A stretch of DNA of 64,000 bases from Flavobacteriales bacterium (lineage in GTDB: Bacteria; Bacteroidota; Bacteroidia; Flavobacteriales_D; Crocinitomicaceae). Shown piece by piece: positions 1 through 9,704 of this stretch. Each line of letters starts with the position of its first letter. Within the stretch, counting starts at the first letter, position 1. Below the pieces are notes generated by a model, which worked only from the letters and a program-made list of their open reading frames with translations, was not told where the DNA came from and ran no database searches. The stretch spans positions 186,001 through 250,000 of the forward strand of contig CANMHB010000001.1 in assembly GCA_947497485.1 (NCBI GenBank), in the 5' to 3' direction. The translations under genes were made by a program, and so were the position numbers.

Positions 1-1253
1 GGGAGCAATCCTTCCGTTTCATCTTCTTCGTTTTCTTCCGAACTCGATTCAATATACACCTTTAGAAAGCCATCAAATTTGATTACCTCACCTTTTGCAG
101 CAAAATAATCGTTCGTTTTCAAACCTCCGATTTTAATAGTAGTTCGCTCTAATTGTGCATCAGCCATTTGACTGGCTATTCCACGTTTCCAAATTAGGTC
201 GTAAAGTCTTACCTCATCGCGGTCTCCATCGATTTCAGATCGATTAAAATCCGTAGGACGAATGGCCTCGTGTGCTTCCTGTGCTCCGGCAGACTTCGTT
301 GCATATTTTCGAACCTTTGAATAGTTTGAACCATAATTCTTTTCAATTGCATCTTTCGCTGCATTAATTGCCGTTTGGGAAAGATTAACTGAATCGGTTC
401 TCATGTAAGTTATTAATCCTGATTCATACAAACGTTGGGCAACGGACATCGTTTTGGTAACTGAAAAACCTAATTTCAAACTCGCTTCTTGTTGAAGTGT
501 CGAAGTTGTAAATGGCGCTGCTGGTGTTCGAGTTGCTGGTTTTGTCTGGATATCGTCAACAAAAAAATCAGTGGTTTTGCAAACTTCTAATAAATTCTCC
601 GCTTCTTTTTCATTTTCAAGTTGCTTCGAAAATTCCGTTTTTAGAACGCCTTTCTTTGATTTGAACTGACCATTTACGCGAAAAAACGGATTTGAATTAA
701 ACGCATCAATTTCTTTTTCGCGCTCAACAATTAATCGAACTGCGACTGACTGAACTCTTCCAGCAGACAAACTCGGACGGACTTTTTTCCAAAGAACTGG
801 TGATAACTCAAAACCAACTATGCGATCTAAAACTCGCCTTGCTTGCTGAGCATCAACCAATTCTTTATTAATAATTCTTGGGTTTTCTATCGCTTTTAAA
901 ATAGCTGATTTGGTAATTTCATTGAATGTAATTCGCTTCGTATCTTTTTTCTTCAAATCAAGCGTTTCATACAAATGCCAAGAAATGGCTTCTCCTTCAC
1001 GGTCCTCATCAGTCGCCAGCCAAACAATTTCAGCTTCTTTTGCTAATTTTTTGAGTTCTGCAACAACCTGTTTTTTGTCTGCAGAAACTTCATAATTTGG
1101 CTCAAAATTATTTTCGAGATCAATTGAAAGTCCTTTTTTAGCAAGGTCTCTAACATGACCAAAACTTGACTTAACCACAAAATCTTTACCTAGATATCCC
1201 TCAATTGTTTTCGCCTTTGCTGGTGACTCAACGATAACCAAATTTTTAGCCAT
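1..1253 (-). CDS. topA: DNA topoisomerase I, N-terminal 417 residues (cut by window edge)
   Basis: Type IA topoisomerase, which relaxes negative supercoils by cutting one strand through a tyrosine link. The TOPRIM domain opens the protein (VIVESPAKAKT near residue 6, with Glu9) and carries the metal-binding acids D82, D84 and E86 in TDEDREGEAI. The active-site tyrosine is Tyr283 in LITYMRTDS. The rest of the core and the zinc or C-terminal domains lie beyond base 1. The ATG at 1253 is preceded by a Bacteroidota promoter, and the protein begins MAKNLVIVES as usual for the family. Transcription diverges from miaB. Confidence 0.97.
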   Translation of the reverse strand, partial: MAKNLVIVESPAKAKTIEGYLGKDFVVKSSFGHVRDLAKKGLSIDLENNFEPNYEVSADKKQVVAELKKLAKEAEIVWLATDEDREGEAISWHLYETLDLKKKDTKRITFNEITKSAILKAIENPRIINKELVDAQQARRVLDRIVGFELSPVLWKKVRPSLSAGRVQSVAVRLIVEREKEIDAFNSNPFFRVNGQFKSKKGVLKTEFSKQLENEKEAENLLEVCKTTDFFVDDIQTKPATRTPAAPFTTSTLQQEASLKLGFSVTKTMSVAQRLYESGLITYMRTDSVNLSQTAINAAKDAIEKNYGSNYSKVRKYATKSAGAQEAHEAIRPTDFNRSEIDGDRDEVRLYDLIWKRGIASQMADAQLERTTIKIGGLKTNDYFAAKGEVIKFDGFLKVYIESSSEENEEDETEGLL

Positions 1254-1271
1254 TCTCGATTAATTTTTGGA

Positions 1272-1304
1272 CAAATGTAATTGTAAAACTATTGAATCCA
1301 CAAA
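1272..1304 (-). promoter_or_regulatory. topA promoter (Bacteroidota type)
   Basis: Read on the minus strand, TTTG (1301-1304) is followed after 21 bases by TACATTTG (1272-1279). This matches the TTTG / TAnnTTTG consensus and places the start of transcription roughly 10-15 bases before the topA ATG. Confidence 0.65.
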
Positions 1305-1403
1305 TTGTTTTTTACGATTTTTTCGACCTATAAATAATTAACCTATGGTTAAGAATTTTTTAAAAACTTCAATTTACACATTTAGAATTTTTAACTATGT
1401 CAT

Positions 1404-1434
1404 TTTGTCACTCTTTTTGAATTTTGTATTTTTG
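1404..1434 (+). promoter_or_regulatory. miaB promoter (Bacteroidota type)
   Basis: TTTG (1404-1407) and TATTTTTG (1427-1434) are 19 bases apart, an exact match to the TTTG / TAnnTTTG promoter. It lies inside the upstream extension of the longest miaB reading frame (which opens at 1345). It therefore supports translation starting at 1453 and argues against the longer form. Confidence 0.75.
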
Positions 1435-1452
1435 CCCTCCTATTTTAATAAA

Positions 1453-2886
1453 ATGTCAATTGGTAATAAAGTAATTGAAGAAGACAAACAAGGTGAAGCA
1501 ACTATGATTGCCTCCACTGAAAATTCAACTGGAAAAAAATTGTATGTTGAAAGCTATGGCTGTCAGATGAATTTTTCAGATAGCGAGGTTGTGGCGTCAA
1601 TCATGTCAAATGAAGGTTATCAGACTACGAGAAATATTGAAGAAGCGAATGTTATTTTAATCAATACTTGCTCGATTCGCGAAAATGCGGAAACGAGAGT
1701 TCGTAATCGGTTGACTGATTTCAAGAAACGAAAGGAAGATAATCCTGAATTGGTTGTTGGCATTTTAGGTTGTATGGCTGAGCGCCTTAAAAAATCATTA
1801 TTAGAAGAAGAAAAATTAGTTGATTTAGTCGCAGGACCTGACGCATATCGAGATTTGCCAAATTTAGTTGATGAAGTTGGAACCGGACAAAAAGCTGTAA
1901 ATGTTTTACTTTCTCGTGACGAAACGTATGCTGATATTTCACCTGTTCGATTGGATCAAGGTGGCGTAACAGCATTCGTAACGATTATGCGTGGTTGCGA
2001 CAATATGTGCTCATTTTGCGTTGTTCCATTTACCAGAGGTCGCGAACGTTCTCGAGATCCAAAAACAATCGTTGAAGAATGTCAGGATTTGTTTGATAAG
2101 GGATATAGAGAAGTTACCTTGCTTGGTCAAAATGTTGATAGTTACCGTTGGAACATTTCATCGAAAGGTGAAGTTCGAGATGTAAATCAACCAACAACCA
2201 ACTTTGCTCAATTGATGGAAATGGTGGCATTGGTATCCCCTGATTTACGGGTTCGTTTCAGTACATCGCATCCAAAAGATATGACAGACGACGTTCTTGA
2301 AACAATGGCGAAGTATGAAAATATTTGTCCGTACATTCATTTACCAGTTCAATCAGGACATACAGATGTTTTGTATCGCATGAATCGTGGCTATTCACGA
2401 GAATGGTATTTGGATCGTATTTCGGCAATTAAACGAATTATTCCTGATTGTGCTATTTCAACCGACATAATCACCGGATTTTGTGGTGAAACAGAGGAAG
2501 AACATCAAGATACTCTTTCTTTAATGGACGAAGTTCAATATGATTTTGCCTATATGTTCAAATATTCAGAACGACCAAAAACATTGGCAGAACGTAAATT
2601 TGAAGATGATGTTCCCGAGGAAGTTAAAGGACGAAGACTCAACGAAGTGATTGATAAACAATTGAAATCTTCTCTATTATCGAATCAACGTCAAATTGGG
2701 ACTATTCAAAAAGTATTGATCGAAGGTCCATCAAAACGCTCGGAAGAACACTATTGTGGGCGAACGGGAAGAAATTCAATGGTGGTGTTTCCAAACAATA
2801 ATTACCACAAAGGTCAATATGTAATGGTGAAAATCAATGATTGCACCTCTGCGACCTTACTTGGAGAAGTAGTTTCAGTTTGTTAA
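1453..2886 (+). CDS. miaB: tRNA-2-methylthio-N6-dimethylallyladenosine synthase MiaB
   Basis: Radical SAM methylthiotransferase that converts i6A37 to ms2i6A37 in tRNAs reading UNN codons. Order of parts: an N-terminal UPF0004 domain with its three cysteines ([25 protein letters not shown]), the radical SAM motif CDNMCSFC with the family signature PFTRGRERS, and a C-terminal TRAM domain ([20 protein letters not shown]). I start it at the ATG at 1453 (477 residues). The frame is open from 1345, but the 36 extra residues are hydrophobic and the promoter lies inside them. It heads a run with the sigma54 activator, lptE and secG. Confidence 0.96.
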   Translation: MSIGNKVIEEDKQGEATMIASTENSTGKKLYVESYGCQMNFSDSEVVASIMSNEGYQTTRNIEEANVILINTCSIRENAETRVRNRLTDFKKRKEDNPELVVGILGCMAERLKKSLLEEEKLVDLVAGPDAYRDLPNLVDEVGTGQKAVNVLLSRDETYADISPVRLDQGGVTAFVTIMRGCDNMCSFCVVPFTRGRERSRDPKTIVEECQDLFDKGYREVTLLGQNVDSYRWNISSKGEVRDVNQPTTNFAQLMEMVALVSPDLRVRFSTSHPKDMTDDVLETMAKYENICPYIHLPVQSGHTDVLYRMNRGYSREWYLDRISAIKRIIPDCAISTDIITGFCGETEEEHQDTLSLMDEVQYDFAYMFKYSERPKTLAERKFEDDVPEEVKGRRLNEVIDKQLKSSLLSNQRQIGTIQKVLIEGPSKRSEEHYCGRTGRNSMVVFPNNNYHKGQYVMVKINDCTSATLLGEVVSVC

Positions 2887-2895
2887 AAGAAAATC

Positions 2896-4134
2896 ATGAG
2901 CGTATTACAAGTTAAACAACGATTTGGGATAATTGGAAATGCTCCATTGTTGAATCGTGCGCTTGAAGTAGCAATTCAAGTTGCTCCTACAGATATTTCT
3001 GTTTTAGTAACAGGTGAAAGTGGAACGGGAAAAGAAATAATTCCACAGGTAATTCATCATTTAAGCAAAAGAAAACACGGAGAATACATCGCTGTTAACT
3101 GCGGAGCTATTCCCGAAGGAACAATTGACTCTGAACTTTTTGGACACGAAAAAGGTTCTTTTACAGGCGCTGCAGGTAGCAGACAAGGTTATTTTGAGGT
3201 TGCAAATGGTGGAACGATTTTTTTGGATGAAGTTGCCGAATTGCCCATGCAAACACAAGTTAGACTATTACGTGTTTTAGAAACGGGAGAGTTTATCCGT
3301 GTAGGCTCATCCAAACCAATTAAAACAAATGTTCGAGTTGTCGCGGCAACGAATGAAAACATGCAACAAGCGATTGCTTCAGGAAAATTTAGAGAGGATT
3401 TGTTTTATCGGTTAAATACAGTTCCAATTTCACTTCCTGCTCTAAGAAATCGACAAGAAGACATCCATTTGATTTTCAGAAAGTTTGCACACGATTTTGC
3501 TGAAAAGTATCGAATGCCGGCAATAAAACTTACTGATGAGGCTGTTGAAGTTCTACTAAGTTATCCTTGGCCAGGAAATGTTCGTCAGTTAAAAAATTTG
3601 GTTGAGCAACTTTCTGTCATTGAAACAAAACGTGAGATTGACGGATTTATGCTCGCTTCCTATCTACCTCAAGCGAATGAAAAAGTAACAGCTTTAGTCG
3701 GAGCAAAAAATACGGATAGTTTTTCCGAGCGTGAATTGATGTATAAATTCCTTTTTGATATGAAGAAGGATTTAACTGAATTAAAAAAGTTAGTTATTGA
3801 TGTTATCGGACAAGGAATAACAGCACCTTTGAATACGGATCAAAATGAAGTATTGAACAGAATTTATCAAGAAGTAAACGAAACCAATGCACTGATTCCA
3901 CGGGTTCTTCCGGCACCAAACATAGAATCCAATTACCAAATAAAAAGTGCGGATTCCTTTGAAGTTCATGAAGAAGTTGAAGAATCCTTATCTCTAGAAG
4001 ATCGTGAAAAAGAGTTAATTCGAAAAGCCTTGGATAAACATCGTGGAAAAAGAAAATATGCGGCCAACGAACTTGGCATTTCAGAGCGTACGTTGTATCG
4101 AAAAATCAAGGAATATAACCTTACAGAGTTATGA
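2896..4134 (+). CDS. sigma54-interacting transcriptional activator without a receiver domain
   Basis: AAA+ activator of RpoN-dependent transcription. The central domain begins almost at the N terminus: Walker A GESGTGKE near residue 40, the sigma54-contact loop GSFTGA near 88, Walker B TIFLDEVAE and the arginine region FREDLFYRLN. A Fis-type helix-turn-helix closes the protein (YAANELGISERTLYRKIKEY). Between them lies a long charged linker (about residues 275-365). There is no response-receiver domain, so activity is probably set by other means. The gene is ten bases after miaB and overlaps lptE by four bases. This order recurs in Flavobacteriia, to my knowledge. Targets are not visible here. 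Confidence 0.9.
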   Translation: MSVLQVKQRFGIIGNAPLLNRALEVAIQVAPTDISVLVTGESGTGKEIIPQVIHHLSKRKHGEYIAVNCGAIPEGTIDSELFGHEKGSFTGAAGSRQGYFEVANGGTIFLDEVAELPMQTQVRLLRVLETGEFIRVGSSKPIKTNVRVVAATNENMQQAIASGKFREDLFYRLNTVPISLPALRNRQEDIHLIFRKFAHDFAEKYRMPAIKLTDEAVEVLLSYPWPGNVRQLKNLVEQLSVIETKREIDGFMLASYLPQANEKVTALVGAKNTDSFSERELMYKFLFDMKKDLTELKKLVIDVIGQGITAPLNTDQNEVLNRIYQEVNETNALIPRVLPAPNIESNYQIKSADSFEVHEEVEESLSLEDREKELIRKALDKHRGKRKYAANELGISERTLYRKIKEYNLTEL

Positions 4135-4640
4135 AAATTTTCATCGCAGTAATCGTTAGTTTCTTAATTTCTTCCTGTTGGCCAACGAGTGTTTCATTTA
4201 AGGATTCTGGATCTATGCCCGAAGATTGGAAAACTTTTACTGTAAAAACATTGGAAACCAATGCTGCAAACTGCCCTTTGAGCTACTCCCCTCTTTTGAC
4301 TGAACAAATTAAAGATGGTATTCAAAATAATACACGTTTGCTTTTAAATACGCAAATTGGTAAAGGTGAAGTCAATATCGAAGGTTCGATTTCAGGATAC
4401 AATGTTGCTCCATTGGCAATTCAAGGTAACGACAATGCTTCTAAAAACAGATTAACAATATCAGTTCAATTTACGATTTTAACCACCAAACCAAAAGAAG
4501 AAAGTATTAATTTAGTGTCAACTCGATTTGCTGACTTTGACGCAACCACGAATTTATCGGCGGTTGAATCAAAATTACTAGAGGAAATTAATGAACAAAT
4601 TGTTCAAGATGTCATCAATAAATTGTTGAGTAATTGGTAA
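4131..4640 (+). CDS. lptE: LptE-like LPS-assembly lipoprotein
   Basis: A 169-residue lipoprotein with signal peptide and lipobox (LISSC, Cys16). Its make-up fits LptE, which plugs the LptD barrel and helps insert LPS into the outer membrane: WKTFTVKTLETNAANCPLSY, then LTEQIKDGIQNNTRLLLN, then a beta-rich second half (NRLTISVQFTI). The start overlaps the end of the sigma54 activator as ATGA. The assignment rests on this pattern and the gene order, because LptE sequences are poorly conserved. Confidence 0.8.
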   Translation: MKIFIAVIVSFLISSCWPTSVSFKDSGSMPEDWKTFTVKTLETNAANCPLSYSPLLTEQIKDGIQNNTRLLLNTQIGKGEVNIEGSISGYNVAPLAIQGNDNASKNRLTISVQFTILTTKPKEESINLVSTRFADFDATTNLSAVESKLLEEINEQIVQDVINKLLSNW

Positions 4641-5590
4641 TGTTAAATAGTTCCTACATTCATTCGAAAATATTAGCACCTGAAGCATGCGTTTCGGAGG
4701 ATAGCTTAAATTTCAAGGAATTGATGGAATTATATCCCTATGCCTCATCATTTTCTTTACTCTATCTTAAAAGTTTAGCAAATTCTGGAGATGTCCGATT
4801 AGAAAGCGAACTTGAAAAAATTTCTTTTCAAATAAATGATCGAAGTATCTTACATCGTTTAATCCATTCTAAAAAAGTCTTAAATTCCGAGTCAGAAATT
4901 ATTACAGAACCTATTGAGGATATACTTGAGATTGAAAAAGAAGGAACTGAGAATAAAATAGCTTCAATTGAAAAACCTACGAATGATAGCGATTCTCAGA
5001 CAGATATAAATTCTACTAAAATCGAAGAAGTTCCAAAATCAACTATCTTAACGGTAGAAAACAGAACGGAAGATCTACTCGATAAATTAATTACAGCAGC
5101 AGCGATTTCGTCTACATTTGTTGAACAAGAAATAGAATCTCTGCCCGAGCTGGTCAAAGAAGAGACGTTTGTGCCTCAAAATTCTTCAGAGAATAAATCA
5201 GAAGATTTGGAAAAGGATGAGAAAAGTGTTGGGGCGAGCGAACAGGAGAATAATTCAATATCTAGTCCAAAATCATTCACATCTTGGTTAAAGTCTTCAG
5301 CGAATTTCGAAACTGAACACAGCGAAGAAAATGAAGATGAAAAGAAAAATCCAGAATATTACACGTTCGAAAAACCGAAAAAAGAATTCTTTTCACCGAC
5401 AAAAAAAGCAAAGGAAAGTATAGATGAAAACAAAATGCCTGTAAGTGAAACTTTAGCCAAAATTTTTGCATTACAAGGCAATTTTTCAAAGGCAATTTAT
5501 GTTTATGAGCAATTAATCTTGATTTTTCCCGAAAAAAAGACTTTCTTTGCAACCCAAATTAAAAACCTAAAGAAAAAAATTAATTCTTAA
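4640..5590 (+). CDS. Uncharacterised acidic protein with C-terminal TPR-like helices
   Basis: A 316-residue soluble protein. The N-terminal quarter (FKELMELYPYASSFSLLYLKSLAN) and the C-terminal end (LAKIFALQGNFSKAIYVYEQ) are helical, and the end resembles a tetratricopeptide repeat. The middle (about residues 85-250) is a low-complexity acidic stretch rich in Glu, Ser and Lys that is probably disordered. I start at the ATG at 4640, which shares one base with the lptE stop (TAATG), rather than the TTG six bases upstream. Its place between lptE and secG suggests an envelope-linked adaptor, but no function is known to me. Confidence 0.85.
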   Translation: MLNSSYIHSKILAPEACVSEDSLNFKELMELYPYASSFSLLYLKSLANSGDVRLESELEKISFQINDRSILHRLIHSKKVLNSESEIITEPIEDILEIEKEGTENKIASIEKPTNDSDSQTDINSTKIEEVPKSTILTVENRTEDLLDKLITAAAISSTFVEQEIESLPELVKEETFVPQNSSENKSEDLEKDEKSVGASEQENNSISSPKSFTSWLKSSANFETEHSEENEDEKKNPEYYTFEKPKKEFFSPTKKAKESIDENKMPVSETLAKIFALQGNFSKAIYVYEQLILIFPEKKTFFATQIKNLKKKINS

Positions 5591-5592
5591 TT

Positions 5593-5922
5593 ATGGAACT
5601 GATACTATCTATTTTAATTATTCTTGCTTGTATTTTATTAATTTTTGTTGTTTACATCCAGAATCCGAAAGGTGGAGGTTTGAGTTCTGACTTCGGTGCT
5701 GCATCGCAACTTGGAGGAGTTCAAACAACAAATGAATTCATTGATAAATTAACTTGGTCACTAGCAGGTTCAATCGCTGTTTTAAGTTTGTGGATAACGC
5801 TTCTTCAACCGAAAGCCTCAAAACCACTTCCGCAACCAAAGAAAACGGAACAAACACAAAACCCAAATCAAAATCAGGCACCAAATCAAAAACCTAATTC
5901 TCCGAAAGGACAAGGTCAATAA
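5593..5922 (+). CDS. secG: Preprotein translocase subunit SecG
   Basis: Small inner-membrane subunit that assists SecYEG. There are two membrane segments (about residues 3-23 and 57-75), separated by the conserved cytoplasmic loop QNPKGGGLSSDFGAASQLGG. The tail after residue 77 is rich in Pro, Gln, Asn and Lys, as is common in Bacteroidota SecG. It starts two bases after the preceding gene and is the last gene of the miaB run, followed by a strong terminator. Confidence 0.95.
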   Translation: MELILSILIILACILLIFVVYIQNPKGGGLSSDFGAASQLGGVQTTNEFIDKLTWSLAGSIAVLSLWITLLQPKASKPLPQPKKTEQTQNPNQNQAPNQKPNSPKGQGQ

Positions 5923-5950
5923 GCTCGCTCAATTTTAAAAACTTGTGAAG

Positions 5951-5984
5951 TGTCAGTATGTCATTCATGCTGACATTTTTTTTT
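5951..5984 (+). terminator. Rho-independent terminator after secG
   Basis: A ten-base stem (5951-5960 with 5966-5975, one G-T pair) around a five-base loop, followed by nine T. It closes the miaB-secG unit and separates it from groES. Confidence 0.9.
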
Positions 5985-6032
5985 GATTCAAAATAAATTG
6001 AAATGAAAAAATGGCGCAATTTACAGTTGGCA

Positions 6033-6040
6033 TAATGTTG
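6033..6040 (+). promoter_or_regulatory. Possible groESL promoter -7 element
   Basis: TAATGTTG differs from TAnnTTTG at one base and is 39 bases before the groES ATG. No good TTTG is found at the usual distance. No CIRCE element (TTAGCACTC-N9-GAGTGCTAA) is present between 5985 and 6079, so HrcA control is not supported. Confidence 0.3.
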
Positions 6041-6079
6041 GTCAAAGTGCAGAAAATTTAATTCTAATAAATAAAAAAT

Positions 6080-6355
6080 ATGTCAGTAAAATTTAAACCT
6101 TTGGCAGACCGAGTTCTAATAGAACCAGCGCCAGCAGAGCAAAAAACAGCTAGTGGAATCATAATTCCAGACACAGCTAAAGAAAAACCATTGAAAGGAA
6201 CAGTTATCGCAGCTGGTCCAGGTAAAAAAGACGAACCAACAATCGTTAAAGTTGGGGAATCAGTTCTTTACGGACAATATTCAGGTACTGAGATTAAAAT
6301 TGACGGAAAAAATTACCTGATCATGAGAGAATCAGACATTTACGGAATTTTTTAA
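6080..6355 (+). CDS. groES: Co-chaperonin GroES
   Basis: A 91-residue subunit that forms the lid of the GroEL chamber. The full family pattern is present: [11 protein letters not shown] at the start, the mobile loop [16 protein letters not shown], the roof turn GPGKK, and the end [29 protein letters not shown]. It is followed 24 bases later by groEL, with which it forms a bicistronic unit. Confidence 0.98.
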   Translation: MSVKFKPLADRVLIEPAPAEQKTASGIIIPDTAKEKPLKGTVIAAGPGKKDEPTIVKVGESVLYGQYSGTEIKIDGKNYLIMRESDIYGIF

Positions 6356-6358
6356 TAA

Positions 6359-8017
<1,659 letters not shown>

Positions 8018-8026
8018 GATTTGCAA

Positions 8027-8050
8027 GAGTTCGTTACGGCGGACTCTTTT
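8027..8050 (+). terminator. Weak hairpin directly after groEL
   Basis: GAGTTC (8027-8032) can pair with GGACTC (8041-8046, one G-T pair) around an eight-base loop, followed by four T. It may act with the stronger terminator further on. Confidence 0.4.
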
Positions 8051-8104
8051 CCATTTTCTTCTTCCCGACATGCTCGGATAGCGGAAAGTGTCATTATATC
8101 AGAA

Positions 8105-8132
8105 GGTCGTCGAAAGGCGGCCTTTTATTTTT
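8105..8132 (+). terminator. Terminator of groESL
   Basis: A seven-base stem (8105-8111 with 8116-8122, two G-T pairs) closes a GAAA tetraloop and is followed by TTTTATTTTT. Confidence 0.85.
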
Positions 8133-8192
8133 GGAGGAATTTCTGCTAATTAGCATGAATATAGTAGATCCAATTTTTGATTGAAAAGTCAA

Positions 8193-8269
8193 TTGAGTAA
8201 TTTAAATTAGAATAATGACTAATATTACTTTTTATATTGAGTAATTTAATTCTTTATATTGAGTAATTT
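8193..8269. repeat. Four direct repeats with a 22-bp period upstream of the first ATPase gene
   Basis: The core TTGAGTAATTT occurs exactly at 8193, 8237 and 8259. A weaker copy (ATGACTAATAT, 8 of 11 bases) sits at 8215, exactly in the missing slot. All four starts are thus 22 bases apart, about two turns of the helix, so they lie on one face. The last two copies agree over 17 bases (from 8231 and 8253). The array ends five bases before the -7 element, as expected of a cooperative operator or activator site. Confidence 0.8.
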
Positions 8270-8273
8270 GTTG

Positions 8274-8281
8274 TATATTTG
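8274..8281 (+). promoter_or_regulatory. -7 element of the first ATPase gene
   Basis: TATATTTG matches TAnnTTTG. Only five bases separate it from the ATG at 8287, so the transcript may be leaderless. No TTTG is found at the -33 distance, where the repeats lie instead. Confidence 0.6.
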
Positions 8282-8286
8282 TCTTT

Positions 8287-9483
8287 ATGATTGGAAATGA
8301 AATAGATAGAGCACAAAAAAAAACATTAAATAATCGACTTAATGAGCCTAGAAAGTTCATTCAAGTGATTTTAGGACCGCGACAAGTTGGAAAAACAACG
8401 ATGGTACTACAAGTGTTACAGAAATTAAACGTAGAAAATCAATTTTATTCGGCAGATAATGTTTCAAATTCAAACCCCAATTGGATTGAGCAAATCTGGG
8501 AAGCTTCAAGGCTTCGCATGAAAACGCAAGAGTTGCCAGAAATGGTCTTGGTGATTGACGAAATTCAAAAAATATCAAATTGGAGTGAAGTCGTAAAAAA
8601 ACAATGGGATGAAGACAGCAGAAATAGTCTCAATCTTAAAATCGTTTTACTAGGTTCAGCAAGATTATTAATTCAAGATGGATTATCGGAATCACTTGCA
8701 GGTAGATTCGAAGTGATTCACATGACTCATTGGAGTTACGGAGAAATGAAAGAGGCATTCGGATTTTCTATTGAACAGTACATCTATTTCGGCTCCTATC
8801 CAGGAGCGGCATCACTAATCGAAGACGAACTGCGTTGGAAGAATTACGTGCGAAATGCACTTATTGAAACAACAATTTCAAAAGATATTTTAATGATAAC
8901 GCGGGTGGATAAACCTGCTTTGTTGAAACGACTTTTTGAATTAGGTTGCTTGTATTCAGGTCAGATTATTGCTTTCAATAAATTACTTGGAGATCTTCAA
9001 GATGCAGGAAATACTACCACCCTGTCACATTATATTGATTTATTATCCGATTCAGGTTTACTGGGCAGAATTGATAAATATGCTGGAACAACCATGCGAC
9101 AACGTGCATCGAAGCCCAAATTCCAAGTCTATAACACGGCGCTTTGGAGCGCGCAACAAGGTTATTCGTTTAATCAATTGCAAATGGAACCCAAAATATG
9201 GGGTCGCTTAGTCGAATCCACCGTCGGTGCTCATCTGATGAACGCAGCAATGGCGGAAAGTATTGATGTATATTATTGGAGAGAAAAAAATGAAGAGGTT
9301 GATTTCATCCTTAAAAAAGATGATGAGCTTATTGCGTTAGAAGTTAAAAGCGGTAAAAACACTTCTGCGAAAGGAATTTCAGCTTTCAGCAAATTATATC
9401 CAACAAAAAAGAAATTATTGGTAGGTGGAGATGGACTTACAATCGAAGAATTTTTATCGATCGAACCGGCCGACTTGTTTTGA
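8287..9483 (+). CDS. AAA ATPase with DUF4143/nuclease-like C-terminus (accessory)
   Basis: A 398-residue P-loop ATPase of the AAA_14/DUF4143 group. Walker A is GPRQVGKTT (residues 30-38), Walker B VLVIDEIQ (87-94), and the sensor is LLGSAR. The second half holds a winged-helix-like stretch (LLKRLFELGCLYSGQ) and a PD-(D/E)xK-like end (EEVDFILKKDDELIALEVKSG, D339 and E352-x-K354). Such proteins are widespread and variably present, and their role is unknown. Some authors suspect nucleic-acid or mobile-element functions. It stands alone behind its own repeats and before a perfect palindrome. Confidence 0.88.
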   Translation: MIGNEIDRAQKKTLNNRLNEPRKFIQVILGPRQVGKTTMVLQVLQKLNVENQFYSADNVSNSNPNWIEQIWEASRLRMKTQELPEMVLVIDEIQKISNWSEVVKKQWDEDSRNSLNLKIVLLGSARLLIQDGLSESLAGRFEVIHMTHWSYGEMKEAFGFSIEQYIYFGSYPGAASLIEDELRWKNYVRNALIETTISKDILMITRVDKPALLKRLFELGCLYSGQIIAFNKLLGDLQDAGNTTTLSHYIDLLSDSGLLGRIDKYAGTTMRQRASKPKFQVYNTALWSAQQGYSFNQLQMEPKIWGRLVESTVGAHLMNAAMAESIDVYYWREKNEEVDFILKKDDELIALEVKSGKNTSAKGISAFSKLYPTKKKLLVGGDGLTIEEFLSIEPADLF

Positions 9484-9491
9484 GTTTTGAT

Positions 9492-9521
9492 TGATCTTCT
9501 TCCCTTAAGGGAAGAAGATCA
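9492..9521. terminator. Perfect 30-bp palindrome after the first ATPase gene
   Basis: The left arm TGATCTTCTTCCC and its exact complement meet at a central TTAA (9492-9521). It starts nine bases after the stop codon. Only three T follow on the plus strand, so it is a strong hairpin but not a textbook terminator. It could also be a protein-binding site. Confidence 0.55.
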
Positions 9522-9622
9522 TTTACAATTGGGTCTTGTTTAAATTCCACATACATGATGCTGCGAGCAAACTCCTCTAAAAACTGCCTCAACATTATCT
9601 TACAACCTTTTCTTATTAATTG

Positions 9623-9654
9623 CACTATTTATTGATCATTTTTAATAAATAGTG
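9623..9654. promoter_or_regulatory. Inverted repeat at the second ATPase promoter
   Basis: CACTATTTATT (9623-9633) and its exact complement AATAAATAGTG (9644-9654) are separated by ten bases. The right arm ends 21 bases before the -7 element, so it covers the -33 region and looks like an operator. Confidence 0.6.
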
Positions 9655-9675
9655 TTAAATCAATTGTGCATTTTG

Positions 9676-9683
9676 TATATTTG
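9676..9683 (+). promoter_or_regulatory. -7 element of the second ATPase gene
   Basis: TATATTTG, an exact TAnnTTTG match 21 bases before the ATG at 9705. No TTTG is found at the -33 distance. Confidence 0.6.
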
Positions 9684-9704
9684 CGAAGGAAATTCAATTA
9701 GAAT

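Noticed and set aside
1345-1452. Long N-terminal extension of MiaB
   Set aside because: It contains the promoter and encodes a hydrophobic leader not expected in a cytoplasmic tRNA enzyme.
5985-6079. CIRCE element before groES
   Set aside because: No 9-9-9 inverted repeat of the CIRCE type is present.
9437-9625. 62-codon minus-strand frame across the palindrome
   Set aside because: It overlaps the end of the ATPase gene and the hairpin, has no promoter or recognisable domain, and looks like a chance frame.
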